A stretch of 64,000 nucleotides of DNA from Azohydromonas caseinilytica (GTDB lineage: Bacteria; Pseudomonadota; Gammaproteobacteria; Burkholderiales; Burkholderiaceae_C): positions 248,001-312,000 of the forward strand of contig NZ_JABBFW010000001.1 in assembly GCF_012927045.1 (NCBI RefSeq), given 5' to 3'. This document shows positions 61,719 through 64,000 of this stretch, one piece after another (the first letter of the stretch is position 1; every line of letters starts with the position of its first letter). Under the pieces are notes generated by a model. It did not search any database and was not told the DNA's origin. It saw nothing but the letters and a program-made list of their open reading frames with translations. Made by a program: the position numbers and the translations under genes.

Positions 61719-61834
61719 GCGCCGGCCGCGCTGGATTGTTTCCTCAGAAGTGACCCTGAAGTCACTCGAAGGCTCGCAGTGACAGAACCGTCGCCTGGGA
61801 GTTGACGGTCTTGGACAGCCAAGTCATGGGAAGC

Positions 61835-61869
61835 GGCTCTCATGTCCCGGCGTTTCGGGCATGAGAGCC
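61835..61869. terminator. Long stem-loop between dacB and the GDSL-like gene
   Basis: GGCTCTCATG (61835-61844) pairs with CATGAGAGCC (61860-61869), with an inner CCCG/CGGG extension after one bulged base. It lies 14 bases beyond the end of the minus-strand gene and 115 bases after dacB. No T-run follows on either strand, so it may act in mRNA protection instead. Confidence 0.5.
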
Positions 61870-61883
61870 GGCTTCGTTCAGCC

Positions 61884-62867
61884 TCAGAACGGCAGGCCGC
61901 TCTCGCCGGCCATCGAGATGGCGCGCTGGCCGAGCTGGTACTGGAACTGGTAGCCCGGACGCGTCGGGTCGGCCCAGACCCAGTCGTTCACGTTGGCATT
62001 CGCGTTGAGCGTGCCGGTCGTGCACTGCAGCAACTCGGTGCCGCTTTGCTGGCAGACCGGCGTGGCATTGCGCTCGCGGGTGCCGGCGTCATTGCTCTCG
62101 GCAATCGCCTTGATCCAGGAGGTGCCGACCTGGATCAGGCCGTAGTCCTTGCCGGTGAGGCCGTAGAAGGCCAGGCCCTTGCTGGCGCCCTCGCCGGTGC
62201 CACCGCTTTGCAGCGCGTCATTGAAAGCCGTAGTCAGCACCTGCAGCCTGCGCGGCGCATCACCGCCCTCGCTGACGGCGTAAGGCGACGCCCCCATGTA
62301 GGGAACGGTGGCGATGAGCACGGCCGGGCCGGCCTTCACCAGGCGATTGACCTGCGCCGCCAGCACCTCGGCCCGGGCCTTGATGAGGCCCACGGCCGCG
62401 GCCTCGTCCACGGCCCCGGCCTTCCAGCCCTGGTAGACCTCCAGCACGTCATAGGTCCCCACCAGGATGGTGACGAGGTCCTTTTCGACGGGGGCGTCGC
62501 CGGACAGGAAGCGCGACACCTGCGCCTGCACATCCGCCACCTTGGCGCCATAGGCGGCGCGGCTGACGGCCTTGCCCGCACCCGTGCCCGGGCATTCCGC
62601 GAAGCTCATGCCGAAATGGCTGGCCAGCTGCTGCGTCCACAGCGGGTAGGTGCCGCAGACGGGATTGCCGGCGGCGTCCAGCTCGTTGACGCCGTAGCGG
62701 CGCCCGCTGCTGTCCAGCAGGCTGAGCTCGTCGCCGAAGGCGACGATGCGCTGGGGCTCGAAGGGCTCGGCGCGGTCGCCGCCGCCGCAGGCACCCAGCA
62801 CCGCCGCGGCGCACAGCGCCAGGGCCGCGCGCCGCACGCGGCGCGGAAACAGTCGATTCAGGCTCAT
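61884..62867 (-). CDS. GDSL/SGNH-like lipoprotein with altered catalytic residues
   Basis: The 327-residue lipoprotein has a signal ending AVLGAC (Cys27) and a SGNH-hydrolase-like layout: IVAFGDELSLL at block I, ILVGTYDVLEVY at block III and WVWADPTRPGYQFQYQLG at block V. The canonical GDSL serine is Glu47, the GxND asparagine is Tyr139, and the DxxH histidine is not at its usual place. It may be a non-catalytic relative or use other residues. The ATG at 62867 precedes a normal lipoprotein signal. Confidence 0.78.
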   Translation of the reverse strand: MSLNRLFPRRVRRAALALCAAAVLGACGGGDRAEPFEPQRIVAFGDELSLLDSSGRRYGVNELDAAGNPVCGTYPLWTQQLASHFGMSFAECPGTGAGKAVSRAAYGAKVADVQAQVSRFLSGDAPVEKDLVTILVGTYDVLEVYQGWKAGAVDEAAAVGLIKARAEVLAAQVNRLVKAGPAVLIATVPYMGASPYAVSEGGDAPRRLQVLTTAFNDALQSGGTGEGASKGLAFYGLTGKDYGLIQVGTSWIKAIAESNDAGTRERNATPVCQQSGTELLQCTTGTLNANANVNDWVWADPTRPGYQFQYQLGQRAISMAGESGLPF

Positions 62868-62909
62868 GAGTTCTCCACAGGGCGGCCGCTGTGGCCGCCG
62901 GCTTCAGAT

Positions 62910-63893
62910 TCAGGCGGCCGCTGCGGCACGCTGCAGCCGGTCGCGCACGCCGTCCCACTCGGCCGCGGGCGGCGGCTGCTCGACCCAGATCAGCGCCGCA
63001 CCCAGCGCGTCGAACTCGCGCAGCACGGCAAAGAGCTCAAAGGCCGCGGCGCGCGCGTCGTCGGGCATGCGCCGGTGCAGAACGCCGGGCGGCGGCTCGA
63101 CGGAGCGGGAATATAGCGCCAGCACCATCCCCGCTTCGGGCGGGACGGCCAGGGCCTGGCGCAGCGTCTGCGCGTCCAGCAGCCGCAGCGGCGCGCGCGG
63201 CGCGTAATGCGCCTCCAGCGTGCCGGAGGCGCGCGGGGCCTGCGCATCGCGCGCGCGCAGCGGCTCGCCGCACACGGCCTCGATCTGCGCCGGCGTGAGC
63301 ACGCCCGGGCGCAGCAGCACCGGGTGTTCACGGGTGAGATCGACGATGGTGGACTCGATGCCCACCGCGCAGGCGCCGCCGTCGAGCACGGCCAGCGCCT
63401 CGCCGAACTCGCCCTGCACATGCGCCGCCGTGGTCGGGCTGATGCGCCCGAAGCGGTTGGCGCTGGGCGCGGCCACGCCGGGCACGCCCAGGCGCGCCGC
63501 GGCCTGCAGCAGCGCATGCGCCACCGGGTGCGCCGGGCAGCGCAGCCCGATGCTGGACTGTCCGCCCGCGGCCGCCGCGGCCACGCCCTCGCGCCGCGGC
63601 AGGATCAGCGTCAGCGGCCCGGGCCAGAACGCGTCCATCAGCCGCCGCGCCATGGGCTGATCCGCCGCCGGCGTGAAGGCCGGCGCCTCAGCCGCGTCGC
63701 TGACATGCACGATCAGCGGGTGGTCGCTGGGCCGGCCCTTGGCCGCGAAGATCTTGGCCACCGCCGCGTCCTGGTCGGCGCGGGCGCCCAGGCCATAGAC
63801 GGTTTCGGTGGGCAGGGCGACCAGCTCGCCCGCGGCCAGCAGCGCCGCGGCCTGCGCGATCGCCTGCGGGTCGGTGCCGTCAAGCAGCGGCAT
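62910..63893 (-). CDS. L-threonylcarbamoyladenylate synthase (Sua5/TsaC)
   Basis: The 327-residue enzyme makes threonylcarbamoyl-AMP from threonine, bicarbonate and ATP for t6A tRNA modification. The YrdC domain shows LVALPTETVYGLGARA, KGRPSDHPLIVHV, FWPGPLTLIL, IGLRCPAHPVA and APSANRFGRISPT. The C-terminal part after the SGTLEAHYAPRAPL linker is a Sua5 domain, so this is the long Sua5 type. It begins two bases after purK ends. Confidence 0.94.
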   Translation of the reverse strand: MPLLDGTDPQAIAQAAALLAAGELVALPTETVYGLGARADQDAAVAKIFAAKGRPSDHPLIVHVSDAAEAPAFTPAADQPMARRLMDAFWPGPLTLILPRREGVAAAAAGGQSSIGLRCPAHPVAHALLQAAARLGVPGVAAPSANRFGRISPTTAAHVQGEFGEALAVLDGGACAVGIESTIVDLTREHPVLLRPGVLTPAQIEAVCGEPLRARDAQAPRASGTLEAHYAPRAPLRLLDAQTLRQALAVPPEAGMVLALYSRSVEPPPGVLHRRMPDDARAAAFELFAVLREFDALGAALIWVEQPPPAAEWDGVRDRLQRAAAAA

Positions 63894-63895
63894 GC

Positions 63896-64000
63896 TCAGA
63901 AGGCCGGCAGGCCCAGCAGCGCCGCGGCCTGCAGCGCCACGGCGCGCGCCGTGGCGGCGTCCGCCGCGGTGATGGTCAAGTGGCCCATCTTGCGGCCGGG
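63896..64000 (-). CDS. purK: N5-carboxyaminoimidazole ribonucleotide synthase, C-terminal end only
   Basis: Only the last 34 residues are in the window: GRKMGHLTITAADA, then AVALQAAALLGLPAF and a TGA. GRKMGHLT is the conserved C-terminal motif of PurK, an ATP-grasp enzyme of purine synthesis. The rest lies beyond the right edge. Confidence 0.82.
   Translation of the reverse strand, partial: PGRKMGHLTITAADAATARAVALQAAALLGLPAF

Overview
The window is about 64 kb of very GC-rich DNA (roughly 70% by eye) with betaproteobacterial gene content and order. A dctA-dctB-dctD set with a sigma-54 promoter, an S-adenosylhomocysteine riboswitch in front of ahcY-tlyA-metF, DUF2917 and YbfB-type MFS genes, TagF/TagH-type secretion genes and the glmU, ttcA, folB and tsaB-rimI neighbourhoods all point to Burkholderiales, probably a Comamonadaceae-like genus. 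No rRNA, tRNA, insertion sequence transposase or CRISPR array was seen.

Layout: 1-4.4 kb, two tandem non-canonical Hsp70 genes (the first cut by the window edge). 4.4-9.7 kb, C4-dicarboxylate uptake and its two-component control. 10.2-11.2 kb, a Sel1/transglycosylase protein. 11.2-11.9 kb, an mqsRA toxin-antitoxin locus with an intact operator but a frameshift in the toxin. 12-16 kb, a phosphoesterase lipoprotein, an MFS transporter and a protealysin-emfourin protease/inhibitor pair. 16-20.6 kb, a STAS/PP2C/receiver/histidine kinase signalling cassette. 21-36.8 kb, a large, mainly minus-strand accessory region: two caspase-like proteins, an ECF sigma/anti-sigma pair, an OmpA-like protein, TagF, TssM, TssL, the kinase PpkA, a DUF3365 c-heme sensor, a FecR-domain protein and, divergent from them, the FHA protein TagH. 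These are the membrane-complex and threonine-phosphorylation parts of a type VI secretion system; no sheath, tube, baseplate or ClpV gene is in the window. 37-52.8 kb and 56-64 kb are mostly housekeeping: methyl cycle, folate, cell wall, tRNA modification, DNA repair and Sua5/PurK.

The least familiar locus is 53.0-55.7 kb: a papain-like protease fused to a seven-bladed propeller, a 114-residue peptide built of GMPxGxM repeats ending in SCGCS, and a chagasin-type cysteine-protease inhibitor, tightly packed on one strand. With protealysin-emfourin this makes two operons that each pair a signal-less protease with a small protein inhibitor.

Three copies of a roughly 230-bp intergenic element with long inverted-repeat arms lie between dctB and dctD, upstream of the first caspase gene, and between tssM and tssL. 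In the middle copy the core is inverted relative to its outer flanks, which suggests recombination across the arms.
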